64,000 bases of DNA from Geodermatophilus africanus. GTDB lineage: Bacteria > Actinomycetota > Actinomycetes > Mycobacteriales > Geodermatophilaceae. This document shows positions 15,701 to 24,138 of this stretch, piece by piece. The position numbers and the translations under genes were made by a program. The DNA lies in NCBI RefSeq assembly GCF_900107105.1, contig NZ_FNOT01000018.1, positions 1 through 64,000 of the forward strand, given 5' to 3'. The notes beneath the pieces were generated by a model, which worked only from the letters and a program-made list of their open reading frames with translations, searched no databases and had not been told where the DNA came from. Numbering within the stretch: position 1 is the first letter of the stretch; every line of letters begins with the position of its first letter.

Positions 15701-17687
15701 CGGCGCCTGGGAGTCGGTGACCCGGCACTTCCGCGAGCTGGACCTGGACGTGCAGAGCCAGGACTTCACCGTGGTCGGCGTCGGCGACATGTCCGGCGAC
15801 GTCTTCGGCAACGGGATGCTGCTGTCCGAGCACATCCGGCTGGTCGCCGCCTTCGACCACCGGCACGTGTTCGTCGACCCCACGCCCGACGCGGCCGCCT
15901 CCTTCGCCGAGCGGCGCCGGCTGTTCGACCTGCCGCGCTCCTCGTGGGCCGACTACGACCCCGCGCTGATCAGCCCCGGCGGCGGCGTGTGGCCCCGGAC
16001 GGCGAAGACGATCCCGGTCAGCGAGCCGATGCGCGAGGCGCTGGGCCTGGCCGAGGACGTCGACGCGCTCTCCCCGGTCGAGCTCATCCGCGCCGTGCTG
16101 CTGGCACCGGTCGACCTGCTGTTCAACGGCGGCATCGGCACCTACGTCAAGGCCTCGACCGAGAGCGCGCTGGACGTGGGGGACAAGGCCAACGACGCCG
16201 TCCGGGTCGACGGCCGCGACCTGCGGGTGCGCGTGGTGGGGGAGGGCGGCAATCTCGGCCTCACCCAGCGCGGCCGGGTGGAGTACGCCCTGAACGGCGG
16301 TCGGGTGAACACCGACGCCATCGACAACTCCGCGGGCGTGGACACCTCCGACCACGAGGTCAACATCAAGATCGCGCTGAACCGGGTGGTCGAGGCCGGC
16401 GAGCTGGACGCCGGGGGTCGCGCGGCGCTGCTCGGCGAGATGACCGACGAGGTCGCCGTCGCCGTCCTGACCGACAACCACGCGCAGAACGCGGCCCTCG
16501 CCGTGGAGTCGACCTCCGCGCGGAGCCTGCTCGACGCGCACGCCCGCTTCCTGCGGGCGCTGGAGCGCTCGGGCCGGCTGGTGCGCAGCGTCGAGTTCCT
16601 CCCCGACGACCGGCAGCTCGTCGAGCGGCGGCGCGACGGGCAGGCGCTGACCAGCCCGGAGCTGTCGGTGCTGCTGGCCTACGCCAAGCTCGAGACGGGC
16701 GACGCCGTCCTGGCCTCCGACCTGCCCGACGACGCGGCACTGGAGGAGCTGCTGGTCGGGTACTTCCCGGCCGAGCTGCGCCGCCGCTTCCCCACGGCGG
16801 TCTCCGGGCACCCGCTGCGGCGGGAGATCGTCGCGACCGCGCTGACCAACCGCGCGGTCAACGTGGCCGGGGTGACCGGGCTGTTCCGGCTGGCCGAGGA
16901 GACCGGGGTCCCGGTGGCCGGCGTGGTTCGGGCGCACACGGTCGCCCGGGCGGTGTTCGAGGTGGACCGGCTCTGGGACGCCGTCCGCCCACTGGACAAC
17001 CGGGTGCCGGCGACCACCCAGGTGGAGCTGCGGACCGAGGCGACCCGGCTGGCCGAGCGGGCGACGCGCTGGCTGCTGCGGCTGCCGGAGCTGACCGCCG
17101 CCGAGGCCGCGCCGCTGGGCGCCCTGACCGACCGCTTCGCCGCCCCGGTGGCCGCGGTGCGCGCCGGACTGCCGTCGTGGCTGCTGGGGGCCGAGGCCGC
17201 CGCGTTCGCCGAGCGCACCGACCGGCTGCGGCGGGCCGGGGTGCCCGAGGCGCCGGCGGCGGAGGTGGCCGCGGCGCCGCTGCTGCCGGCCGCGCTCGAC
17301 CTCGCGGTCGTCGCCGAGCGCACCGGCGCCCCGATCGAGCTGGCCGGGCAGGTGCACCAGGCCGTGGCCGACCGGCTGTCGCTGGTGCCGCTGCGCGAGC
17401 TGGTCGTCGCGCTGCCCCGCGACCGCCGCTGGCCGGCGATGGCCCGAGCCTCGCTGCGGGACGACCTGGCCGCCGAGCAGGCCGCGCTGACCGCCGAGGT
17501 CCTCGGCGGCCGCGACGCCGCCTCCGAGGACGCCGGCGGGCTCGTGGCGCGCTGGGTCGCCGGCTGGGACGGCGCGCAACAGCGGGCGGCCGCGCAGCTG
17601 GTCGACATCGCCGCGGGGGACCGGCAGGAGCTGGCCGAGCTGCTGGTCGCGGTCCGGACCCTGCGCGGCCTGCACCGCCGCGCCTAG
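12735..17687 (+). CDS. gdh: NAD-specific glutamate dehydrogenase, large (180 kDa) type
   Basis: 1650 residues, matching the L_180 class of Streptomyces and mycobacteria. It converts glutamate to 2-oxoglutarate and ammonia with NAD. The long N-terminal part carries ACT-like regulatory segments. The catalytic core lies from about residue 830 (GGLRWSDRHEDLRTEVLG, then KAQMVKNTVIVPTGAKGG) to the NAD-binding portion (GDMSGDVFGNGMLLS, about 1015-1030; EGGNLGLTQRGRVEYA, about 1170). A helical C-terminal region of about 350 residues follows. No Shine-Dalgarno is seen before the ATG, and a gene-end repeat lies right upstream, so a leaderless or downstream start should be kept in mind. A perfect long palindrome follows the stop. 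Confidence 0.93.
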   Translation: MTRTTGAVPAIPVPASAEDGTPAAATELAALEAERDEKRRVLERAARAAVAGGPGLPPGCDADDLPALLRRYYWSEPAAEVLDQDPADLAALALRHLRLAEVRPQGSATVDVQELPAPGGAGPRALVLVATDDMPFLVDSVTAEVVRQGFGLEHVVHPVLVVRRDVTGRIRAFCDSADPEGCGTDALAESWMAVVLDGPLDDEATGDLVAGLRTVLADVRAVDEDAGRMRTRVLELADRLERGGEAGAAGPEDPADNPAEAAALLRWLTDGNFVLLGARDVDLARARGRTTARPVAGSGLGVLRSDTDIAAAPDAASGATLLAVTKADARSTVHRRTWLDLVTVTVPDADGGPARQHRLVGLFPTAAAAHTVREVPLVRRRAAEVVERSGVPADSHTGKALFDVLETYPRDELFQVGTDELLPVALAVLHLQERRQTRLFLRRDPGGRFWSAIVYLPRDRYTTEVRLAVQQLLLERLGGSSIEYSARVTESVLARLHFVVRPPVARGGRATLPDVDVPALQDALAAVVRSWTDELSDALAARYGADAERRLARVADAFPAVYQEDFPATTAVEDLERLDGLAEGELGLVLRRPSGASASEPRLAVYRVGQRLLLSDVLPMLQHLGVDVVDERPYEIDRIGAPLAWIYDFGLTAPVGDLPFPGSLPERFTEALSAVWRGDAEDDGLGALALLAGLNWRQVTVVRAYVQWLRQAGLPFGQRYVETTLAAHPDVVARLVAMFETRFSPGRDRGRAARQEELTRSLREAIGRVESLDADRVLTAMLAAVLATQRTTYYAGGPLALKLHPAEVPDVPEPRPAREVWVSSPRVMGVHLRFGAVARGGLRWSDRHEDLRTEVLGLVKAQMVKNTVIVPTGAKGGFVVRRPPAESEGRDAWLAEGQACYRLFIGALLSLTDNLVSDHAHPPEVVPPERVVRHDSDDTYLVVAADKGTATFSDLANAVAVERGFWLGDAFASGGSVGYDHKAMGITARGAWESVTRHFRELDLDVQSQDFTVVGVGDMSGDVFGNGMLLSEHIRLVAAFDHRHVFVDPTPDAAASFAERRRLFDLPRSSWADYDPALISPGGGVWPRTAKTIPVSEPMREALGLAEDVDALSPVELIRAVLLAPVDLLFNGGIGTYVKASTESALDVGDKANDAVRVDGRDLRVRVVGEGGNLGLTQRGRVEYALNGGRVNTDAIDNSAGVDTSDHEVNIKIALNRVVEAGELDAGGRAALLGEMTDEVAVAVLTDNHAQNAALAVESTSARSLLDAHARFLRALERSGRLVRSVEFLPDDRQLVERRRDGQALTSPELSVLLAYAKLETGDAVLASDLPDDAALEELLVGYFPAELRRRFPTAVSGHPLRREIVATALTNRAVNVAGVTGLFRLAEETGVPVAGVVRAHTVARAVFEVDRLWDAVRPLDNRVPATTQVELRTEATRLAERATRWLLRLPELTAAEAAPLGALTDRFAAPVAAVRAGLPSWLLGAEAAAFAERTDRLRRAGVPEAPAAEVAAAPLLPAALDLAVVAERTGAPIELAGQVHQAVADRLSLVPLRELVVALPRDRRWPAMARASLRDDLAAEQAALTAEVLGGRDAASEDAGGLVARWVAGWDGAQQRAAAQLVDIAAGDRQELAELLVAVRTLRGLHRRA

Positions 17688-17701
17688 CGGTCGCGTCCTG
17701 C

Positions 17702-17760
17702 GCGAGATCTGCACAGTGGTGGCCATCAGCCGCTGATGGCCACCACTGTGCAGATCTCGC
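17702..17760. terminator. Perfect 29-bp inverted repeat after gdh
   Basis: Arms 17702-17730 and 17732-17760 are exact reverse complements around a single C. It lies 14 bp after the gdh stop and 28 bp before the next start on the same strand. The length and perfection exceed an ordinary terminator, but it would fold into a very stable hairpin in RNA. Confidence 0.65.
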
Positions 17761-17787
17761 CGCGGCGGGCGATGAGTTGCGGGCACG

Positions 17788-18465
17788 GTGCCGGTCTGGA
17801 TCGGTGTGACGGACTCGTGGCAGGCGGTGGCGGCCGAGCGGGCCGCTCTGGTGGCGGACCTCGGGGACCTGGGGGAAGCCGACTGGCGCGCGCCGTCCCT
17901 GTGCGACGGGCTCGACGTCGAGGAGGTCGTCGCCCACCTCACCGCCGGGGCCAGCTCGGGCCCCCTCCGGTGGCTCGCCGGCCTGGCCCGCTGCCGCTTC
18001 GACGTCGACCGGATGGTCGACGTGCGCCTGCGCGAGCAGCTCGACCGCACGCCGGAGGAGACGCTCCGGCGGTTCCGCGGGGTCGTGGACAGCAGGACGG
18101 CTCCCACCCGCGGCAACGTCGACGCGTGGCTGGGGGAGGCCGTCGTCCACGGCGAGGACGTCCGCCGTCCGCTCGGCATCTGCCACGCGTACGCGCCCGC
18201 GGCCCTGGAGCGGGTGGCGCGGTTCTACGCGGCGCGCGACTTCACGGTGCCGTCGAAGCGGCGGGCGGCGGGACTGCGGCTCGAGGCGTCGGACGGCCCC
18301 TTCGCGTCGGGGAAGGGGCCGCTCGTGCGGGGACGCACCGTCGACCTGGTGCTCGCCATGGCCGGCCGGCCGGTCGCGCTCGACAACCTCGAGGGTCCCG
18401 GACTGCCCACGTTCGCGGCCCGGGTGGTCGCGCCATCGGGTCGAGCACCGTATTCGGCTGTCTAG
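17788..18465 (+). CDS. Mycothiol-dependent maleylpyruvate isomerase-family (DinB-like) protein
   Basis: 225 residues. Four-helix-bundle DinB-type fold of the TIGR03083 group: the LCDGLDVEEVVAHLTAG segment (about 37-53) and later GNVDAWLGEAVVHGEDVRR place metal-binding His residues in the expected helices. Family members use mycothiol, the actinobacterial thiol, for isomerase or transferase chemistry; the true substrate is unknown. The last eight codons and the stop lie inside a diverged 60-bp repeat (18441-18500), so the C-terminus may have been altered by repeat insertion. Confidence 0.75.
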   Translation: MPVWIGVTDSWQAVAAERAALVADLGDLGEADWRAPSLCDGLDVEEVVAHLTAGASSGPLRWLAGLARCRFDVDRMVDVRLREQLDRTPEETLRRFRGVVDSRTAPTRGNVDAWLGEAVVHGEDVRRPLGICHAYAPAALERVARFYAARDFTVPSKRRAAGLRLEASDGPFASGKGPLVRGRTVDLVLAMAGRPVALDNLEGPGLPTFAARVVAPSGRAPYSAV

Positions 18466-18500
18466 CGCCTGGCCGAGAGAGTCGCAGACAGCGGTCGATC
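18441..18500 (+). repeat. 60-bp dispersed repeat, copy A
   Basis: About 47 of 60 bases match copy B at 19009-19068. Shared blocks are CGGCTGTC, AGCGCC, GGCCGA and GTCGCAGAC. This copy supplies the stop codon of the DinB-like gene. Confidence 0.55.
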
Positions 18501-18662
18501 GGGCGGAGGTCCCGGTCGGGTTCCGTCAGGACGCCGCTCGCGCCGGTCTGCGGGACCCGGCGGCCGCGACCGCCCACCTCGACTGCGTGGCCGGTCGCCC
18601 GTTGTCCGGCGCGGGTGGAGCTGCCACCGTGGGTTCGTCCGCCGCACCCCGGGAGGTCTGCC

Positions 18663-18911
18663 GTGACCGATGTCCCGATCGTGTACTACCTGCCCGGGTG
18701 CCCGTACGCGGCCAAGCTGCGCGCCCAGCTCACCCTGGCCCGCGTCCCGCACCGGTCGGTCCGCTTCCGCGACGACGAGGAGGGCGCCGCGGCGGTACGG
18801 GCGCACCACCCGCAGGGCCACGAGCTGTCGCCCACCGTGGTGGTCGGCGGCCGGTATCTCCCCAACCCGTCCCTGCGGCAGGTCCGGGAGGCGGTGGCCC
18901 GGGCCCGGTGA
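18663..18911 (+). CDS. Glutaredoxin-like protein with CPYA active site
   Basis: 82 residues from a GTG preceded by GGGAGG. Thioredoxin-fold small redoxin in the NrdH/mycoredoxin size class: strand VPIVYYLPGCPYAAKL, then the cis-Pro segment ELSPTVVVGG. The usual active-site Cys-x-x-Cys is here Cys-Pro-Tyr-Ala, so only one catalytic Cys remains. It could act as a monothiol redoxin with mycothiol or have lost disulfide reduction. It stands alone between two repeat copies. Confidence 0.75.
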   Translation: MTDVPIVYYLPGCPYAAKLRAQLTLARVPHRSVRFRDDEEGAAAVRAHHPQGHELSPTVVVGGRYLPNPSLRQVREAVARAR

Positions 18912-18948
18912 GGTCGCCCCCGGCTGTCCGGCCCCGGCACCGGGGTCG

Positions 18949-19005
18949 AGTGCGACGAACTCGTGGCCGTCGAGCGCTGATCGCCACGCGTTCGTCCCAC
19001 TCGAC
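18949..19005. terminator. Imperfect inverted repeat after the redoxin gene
   Basis: The arms CGAGTGCGACGAACTCGTGG and its near reverse complement CCACGCGTTCGTCCCACTCG pair over about 25 bases with about four mismatches, between the redoxin gene and the convergent amidase gene. Confidence 0.45.
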
Positions 19006-19008
19006 GCG

Positions 19009-19068
19009 TCGAGCAGCGTCTACGGCTGTCCAGCGCCCGGCCGATGGGGTCGCAGACGCCGGTCGAGG
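19009..19068 (+). repeat. 60-bp dispersed repeat, copy B
   Basis: Partner of copy A at 18441. It overlaps a perfect 9-bp inverted repeat GTCGCAGAC/GTCTGCGAC (19049-19057 and 19072-19080) and is followed by two direct copies of AGACGGCGTC (19098-19117) that run into the amidase stop. Confidence 0.55.
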
Positions 19069-19115
19069 CTCGTCTGCGACTCTCTGGCGTCAGCGCTAGA
19101 CGGCGTCAGACGGCG

Positions 19116-20531
19116 TCAGAGGAGCGGACGGCGCTCGCCGAAGCGGGTGGCCTGCTCGAAGGCGTGCCCGACCTCCAGCACCCGCCGGTCGGCCCGCGGT
19201 GGCGCGACGACCTGCAGGCCCACGGGCAGGCCGTCGGGCGTGAAGCCGCCGGGCACCGACAGCGCCGGGCAGCCGGTCGGCGTGATCAGCGTGCAGGAGC
19301 GCATCCAGGCCAGGTAGTCCTCCAGCGGCTGCCCGTCGATCTCGGTCGGGTACTCCCGCTCGACCGGGAACGGCAGCACCTGCGTCGTCGGCGCCAGCAG
19401 GACGTCGTAGCGGTCGAAGAAGGCCACCACGCGCTCGTAGAGGGCCGTGTGGGCCATCTCGGCGCGGGCGATGTCGGCGCCGGTCAGTCCGGCCCCCAGC
19501 GAGGCGTTCCAGCGGATCGACTCCTTGAGCCGGTCCGGGTGCTGCCGCGCCAGGTCGCCGAACGTCGCGTCGAACACCCAGGCCCGGAGCGTGCCGAAGA
19601 CGTCGTCGGCGCCGGAGAGGTCGGGGCAGTCGGGCTCCACCGTTGCGCCGAGCTCCTCGAACACCCGCACGCTCTCGGCCAGGACCGTGGTGATCGCCGG
19701 GTCCACGCGCACCCGCCCGCCCAGGTCCGGCGCCCAGGCCACCCGCAGCCCGTCGAGGCGCTCGGGCAGCGGCGCGGCGAACGAGGTGCCGGGGTCACCG
19801 AGGGAGATCGGCACGCGGCGGTCCGGCCCGGCCACCGCCGACAGCACCAGCGCGACGTCGGCCACGGTCCGGCCCATCGGCCCCTGCACCGACATCTGCG
19901 ACCAGCCCATCGCGGCCGGCCAGGTCGGCACCCGGCCCGGCGTGGGCCGCAGTCCGACGACGTTGCAGAACGCCGCCGGGTTGCGCAGCGAGCCGCCGAA
20001 GTCGCTGCCCTCGGCGATCGGCACGAGACCCGCCGCCAGTGCCGCGGCCGCACCCCCGCTCGAACCGCCCGCCGACAGCCCGTGCCGGTACGGGTTGTGG
20101 GTGACGCCGAACAGCGGGTTGAACGTGTGCGAGCCGGCCGCGAACTCGGGCACGTTGGTCTTGCCGACCCGCACCGTCCCGGCCGCGCGCAGCCGGGCGA
20201 CCACCAGCTCGTCGTCCGCCGGCACGGTGTCGGCGAGCGGCGAGCCCCAGGTGGTGCGCATGCCGCCCGTGGCGTGGGTGTCCTTGTGCGCCACCGGCAG
20301 CCCGTGCAGCGGGCCGACCTCCTCGCCGGCGACCAGCGCGGCGTCGGCGGAGTCGGCGGCGGCGCGGGCGCCATCGGCGTCGAGCGTGACGACTGCGTTG
20401 ACCCGATCGTCGACCTGCTCGATGCGGGCCAGGCAGGCGTCGGTCAGCTCACGCGCGGACAGCTGCCGCGAGCGGATCAGCGCGGCCAGCTCGGTCGCCG
20501 GCAGGAGGCAGAGCTCGTCGGTGGTGGTCAC
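19116..20531 (-). CDS. Amidase (amidase-signature family)
   Basis: 471 residues, the family length. Ser-cisSer-Lys catalytic machinery is visible: Lys in LPVAHKDTHATGG (about residue 80) and the glycine/serine signature GLSAGGSSGGAAAALAAG (about 150-167), with SDFGGSLRNPAAFC following. Such enzymes hydrolyse small aliphatic or aromatic amides; without a gatCB context it is not a GatA. GTG at 20531 begins the coding part (TTTDELCLLPATELA). It converges on the redoxin gene. Confidence 0.88.
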   Translation of the reverse strand: MTTTDELCLLPATELAALIRSRQLSARELTDACLARIEQVDDRVNAVVTLDADGARAAADSADAALVAGEEVGPLHGLPVAHKDTHATGGMRTTWGSPLADTVPADDELVVARLRAAGTVRVGKTNVPEFAAGSHTFNPLFGVTHNPYRHGLSAGGSSGGAAAALAAGLVPIAEGSDFGGSLRNPAAFCNVVGLRPTPGRVPTWPAAMGWSQMSVQGPMGRTVADVALVLSAVAGPDRRVPISLGDPGTSFAAPLPERLDGLRVAWAPDLGGRVRVDPAITTVLAESVRVFEELGATVEPDCPDLSGADDVFGTLRAWVFDATFGDLARQHPDRLKESIRWNASLGAGLTGADIARAEMAHTALYERVVAFFDRYDVLLAPTTQVLPFPVEREYPTEIDGQPLEDYLAWMRSCTLITPTGCPALSVPGGFTPDGLPVGLQVVAPPRADRRVLEVGHAFEQATRFGERRPLL

Positions 20532-20621
20532 CCGGGAACTCTGACACCGCCGGGGTCCCCCGTGCACTGCCGGTGCTGCAGGACCCGCGGAGCACGAGGA
20601 ACGCCGGCAGGGGCCGGGTGA

Positions 20622-23222
20622 CTACGCAGGCTCCGGCGGGACGACGTCCGGGACGTCGTTGGGGCCTGCCTCCGGCGGGCGCGGCCGGTCCTGGCGGTGC
20701 AGGCGGACGGCGACCAGCGCGACGTCGTCCTCGGGGCGGCCGTCGACCAGCCGCTCGAGGACCTCGTCGAGCAGCTGCTGCAGCGGCAGGTGGGCGAGGT
20801 CGACCAGGGCCTCGCGCAGCCGCACCATCCCGGCGTCGAGGTCGGCGTCGCGCCGCTCGACGAGCCCGTCGGTGAACAGCAGCACCGTCGAGCCGCGGTC
20901 GAGGGTGACCACCGACTCCTGGCGCCGCACGTCGGGGTCCACGCCCAGCAGCAGGTCGCCCTTCCACGCGGCCAGCTCGGCCACGCTGCCGTCGGGGTTG
21001 ATCACCAGCGGCGGCAGGTGCCCGGCGTTCGCCCAGCGCATCCGGGTGAGGCCGCGGCCGCGCTCGTCGTCGGTCTGCTCGAAGCGCGCCACCGTGGCCG
21101 TGGCGAGCACGTGCGTCTGCAGCACGGCCATCGAGGCGTCCAACCCGCGCAGCACCTCGACCGGCGGCGCGTCGCTGTAGGTGGCGATGCCGCGCAGCAG
21201 CCCGCGCAGCTGACCCATGGCCGCGGCTGCCTCGGTGTCGTGTCCGACGACGTCGCCGATGACGAGCATCGTCGCCCCGCTGGGTTGGAGGAACGCGTCG
21301 TACCAGTCGCCCCCGACCCGGGCGGCCTCGACGGCCGGCAGGTAGCGGACGGCGATCTCCGCGTGGTCGGGCTCCGGCGGCTCGGTCAGCAGGCTGCGCT
21401 GCAGGCCCTCCGCCAGCTGCTGCTGCTGCGCGTACAGCCGGGTGTTGTCGAGGGCCAGGCCGGCCCGGTCGGCGACGTCCTGCGCGGTGGCCAGGTCCTC
21501 CCGCGACATGGCCTCGCCGGGGGCCGAGTAGAGGGTCAGCACACCCAGGGTGCGCCCGCGGCCGCGCAGGGGCAGGCACACGGCCGAGCCGGGCGCCAGC
21601 GCGTCGAGCAGCTCCAGCGCCTCGCCGGTGGGCAGCAGCTGCCGCACGTCGACGGCGTCGGCGCGCACCGCCTCGCCCGCGAGCAGGGCCCGGGCCACGG
21701 GGGACGTCGCCGGCATGGCGTCGAGCCGGACGGCGGCGTAGCGCTCGACCAGCGCCCGGGCGGCGGGCTCGGCGTGCCACCAGCCGACGTCCCGCGGCCG
21801 CCCGTCGCCGTCGACGACCGTGACGATGCACCACTGCGCCAGGCCGGGGACGACCACCCGGGGCAGCCGGCCGGTGGCGGCCTGTGCGTCCAGGGTGCCG
21901 GCCAGCTCGGCGCTGACCTGCGCGAGCAGGGCCAGCCGCCGCGCGGAGCGCTCGGCGTGGTCCCGCGCCTGCTTCCGCTCGGTCACCTCGATGAAGTAGA
22001 CCGACAGCCCCTCGGGGCTGGGCCAGGCGCGCAGCTCGTACCAGCCGTCGAGCGGCGCGGGGTAGTGCGCGTCGAAGTTGACCGGCTCCCCGGTCCGCAC
22101 CGCGCCGCGGTAGTGCTCCTCGAAGGCGCTGTTCACCGTTGCCGGGAACGCCGTCCAGATGACCTGGCCGAGCAGCTCCTCGCGGCTGCGGCCGAGCAGC
22201 CGCTCGGCCTCGGCGTTGACGTGCGTGAATCGCCACTCGTGGTCGAGCGAGTAGAAGCCGGCCGGCATCGCCTCGAGCACGCGCGTGACGCGGACGTCGC
22301 CGGTGCGGTCCTCGGTGGTGTCGTACGCGGCACCGAGCACGCGGACGGCGCGGCCGTCCGCGCCCGCCAGCGCCCGGCCGCGGGCCTGCACCCAGCGGGT
22401 CTCGCCATCCGGGCGGACGACGCGGTACTCCGCCTCGAAGTCGCCGACGAGATCGATGCAGGCGCGCAGCGCCTCGCTGACGCGGGGCAGGTCGTCGGGG
22501 TGCAGCCGCCGGTTGAAGGCGGTGATGGTGCCGTCGAAGTCGTCGATGGTGTAGCCGAACATCGCCATCAGCGGGTCGTCCCACACCAGCTCGCCGGACC
22601 GCAGGTCCCAGTCGAAGGTGCCCACGCCGCCGGCGTCCATCGCCAGCCGCCAGCGCAGGTGCTGGCGCTCGTACTCGCCGGTGAGCGCCGCGTACTCGAG
22701 CTCGGTCATCACCGAGGCGGCGAGCTGCTGCAGCGTGGCGGCGTCGGTCTCCGACCACTCCCGCGGCAGCGGGTCGAACACGCACAGCGTCCCGACGACG
22801 TGGCCCTCCCCGTCGGTCAGCGGGGCGCCGAGGTAGGCGACGACCTGCCCACCGGTGACCTGTGGCAGCCGGCCGACCCGCTCGTCGGCGCGCGCGTCCG
22901 GGATGGCCAGCACCTGGGTCTCGGCGGCGGCGAGCGTGCAGGGGGTGGCGGCGAGCCCGGTCTCCCGGGTGGCACTGCCCGGCGGCAGCCCGGCGACGCC
23001 GGCGACCGACTGGACGTCGTCCAGCAGCGAGATCTGGCCGGCCCGCACACCGAGCAGGCGTGCGGCCAGCTCGACCAGCCGGTCGACCGCCGGTGAGCCG
23101 TTCTGCGCGGTGCGGAGGCGACGGGCGGCGCGGGTGCGCGCGGGGTCGCTGCGCAGCGCCTCCGCCGCCGACTCGAGGTCGGACGTGCGCACGGCGCCAC
23201 GCTGCCGCGGGGATCCCTCCAC
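20622..23222 (-). CDS. GAF-PAS-PAS-GAF SpoIIE serine phosphatase
   Basis: 866 residues. Domain order: GAF (about 20-185; DARADERVGRLPQVTGGQ), PAS with PAC (about 190-310; DWDLRSGELVWDDP), a second PAS (about 315-435), GAF (about 455-610), then the PP2C/SpoIIE phosphatase with GGDWYDAF, GDVVGHD, FTDGLVERRD and EDDVALV. The second half is closely paralogous to the protein at 6177-7841, down to the shared LAEGLQRSLLTEPP linker. It probably controls a STAS anti-anti-sigma factor. The GTG at 23222 has GAAAGG at about six bases; a GTG at 23228 and a later one at 23192 are alternatives. Confidence 0.83.
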   Translation of the reverse strand: MEGSPRQRGAVRTSDLESAAEALRSDPARTRAARRLRTAQNGSPAVDRLVELAARLLGVRAGQISLLDDVQSVAGVAGLPPGSATRETGLAATPCTLAAAETQVLAIPDARADERVGRLPQVTGGQVVAYLGAPLTDGEGHVVGTLCVFDPLPREWSETDAATLQQLAASVMTELEYAALTGEYERQHLRWRLAMDAGGVGTFDWDLRSGELVWDDPLMAMFGYTIDDFDGTITAFNRRLHPDDLPRVSEALRACIDLVGDFEAEYRVVRPDGETRWVQARGRALAGADGRAVRVLGAAYDTTEDRTGDVRVTRVLEAMPAGFYSLDHEWRFTHVNAEAERLLGRSREELLGQVIWTAFPATVNSAFEEHYRGAVRTGEPVNFDAHYPAPLDGWYELRAWPSPEGLSVYFIEVTERKQARDHAERSARRLALLAQVSAELAGTLDAQAATGRLPRVVVPGLAQWCIVTVVDGDGRPRDVGWWHAEPAARALVERYAAVRLDAMPATSPVARALLAGEAVRADAVDVRQLLPTGEALELLDALAPGSAVCLPLRGRGRTLGVLTLYSAPGEAMSREDLATAQDVADRAGLALDNTRLYAQQQQLAEGLQRSLLTEPPEPDHAEIAVRYLPAVEAARVGGDWYDAFLQPSGATMLVIGDVVGHDTEAAAAMGQLRGLLRGIATYSDAPPVEVLRGLDASMAVLQTHVLATATVARFEQTDDERGRGLTRMRWANAGHLPPLVINPDGSVAELAAWKGDLLLGVDPDVRRQESVVTLDRGSTVLLFTDGLVERRDADLDAGMVRLREALVDLAHLPLQQLLDEVLERLVDGRPEDDVALVAVRLHRQDRPRPPEAGPNDVPDVVPPEPA

Positions 23223-23382
23223 GAGCACCTTTCGTCGTGTCGACGCCCGGCTGGGGGGCGCCCCGGGGCCGCAGGTGGCCACGCTCTTCGGGCCGACGCG
23301 TCCCCAGAGTTATGCCATGCCCTTCCCGTTGGGCGCAACGATCCCGACGCAGATCACCTCCGCGGCGACGCAGCGTGTCGGC

Positions 23383-24138
23383 TCAGTTCGCCGCCGCTGC
23401 CGGGACGACGAGCGTCAGCGCCGTTCCTCCGGCGTGTTCCACGTGGAACCCGGCGCGTCGCAGCAGCGCCCGCAGCCGGACGACGTCCCCGGGCTCGCCC
23501 GTCGTGGTGGCCAGCAGTCGGGCCACGCGGCCCTTGTGGGCTTTGTTGGAATGGCTGACCACGGCCCGCGTGCCGCCCGGGCGCTCGCTGAGCACGTCGA
23601 GGGTGACCGCCCCGGGCACCGGGGCCAGCGCGGCGTAGGCGCCGCTGCGCAGGTCGACCACCAGTTCGTCCACGGCGGCCAGGACCGGGCCCAGCGACGG
23701 CCGCCAGAGCGCGCGCAGCGTCGGCCGGCCGGGCAGCGCCGAGCCGGCCGAGAGCCGGTAGCCGGGGATGCGGTCGGTCCCGCGGATGAGCCCGAACAGC
23801 GCCGACCCGACCGCCAGGCGCCGGTCGGCCCGGGCGCGCTGGGCGCGGGTCATCGACCGGATGTCGAGGGCGTCGTAGAGGACGCCGGTGTAGCGCTCGA
23901 GCGCGGGGGCCGTCGGGGCGGAGCGCAGCCCGGCGTTGCGGGCGACCTCGTCGTCCTGCCGCTCCGACAGACCCAGCGCCGTCCGCGCGGCCGCCCGGTC
24001 CCCGGCCAGCTCGACCAGCGTGTCGAGCAGGCCGGCGCGGACCCCGGTCAGCTCGGGCCAGGACAGCGCGGCCAGGTCCAGCGGGGCGCCGTCCCCGCCG
24101 AGGGCCTTGGTCTCCGACGGTGGCAGCAGGACGAGCAC
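23383..24138 (-). CDS. yaaA: Peroxide stress protein YaaA
   Basis: 251 residues. It begins LVLLPPSETK, the diagnostic motif of the YaaA/DUF328 family, and contains RYTGVLYDALD and the late VVSHSNKAHKGRVARLL segment. In E. coli YaaA lowers free intracellular iron and limits oxidative DNA damage during peroxide stress. It diverges from the formaldehyde dehydrogenase gene. Confidence 0.88.
   Translation of the reverse strand: MLVLLPPSETKALGGDGAPLDLAALSWPELTGVRAGLLDTLVELAGDRAAARTALGLSERQDDEVARNAGLRSAPTAPALERYTGVLYDALDIRSMTRAQRARADRRLAVGSALFGLIRGTDRIPGYRLSAGSALPGRPTLRALWRPSLGPVLAAVDELVVDLRSGAYAALAPVPGAVTLDVLSERPGGTRAVVSHSNKAHKGRVARLLATTTGEPGDVVRLRALLRRAGFHVEHAGGTALTLVVPAAAAN

Noticed and set aside
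10917..18179. A 2420-codon open frame on the minus strand opposite gdh
   Set aside because: It is antisense to the 1650-residue NAD-GDH, has low-complexity Arg/Gly/Pro/Gln composition and no domain; it is a by-product of third-position GC bias.
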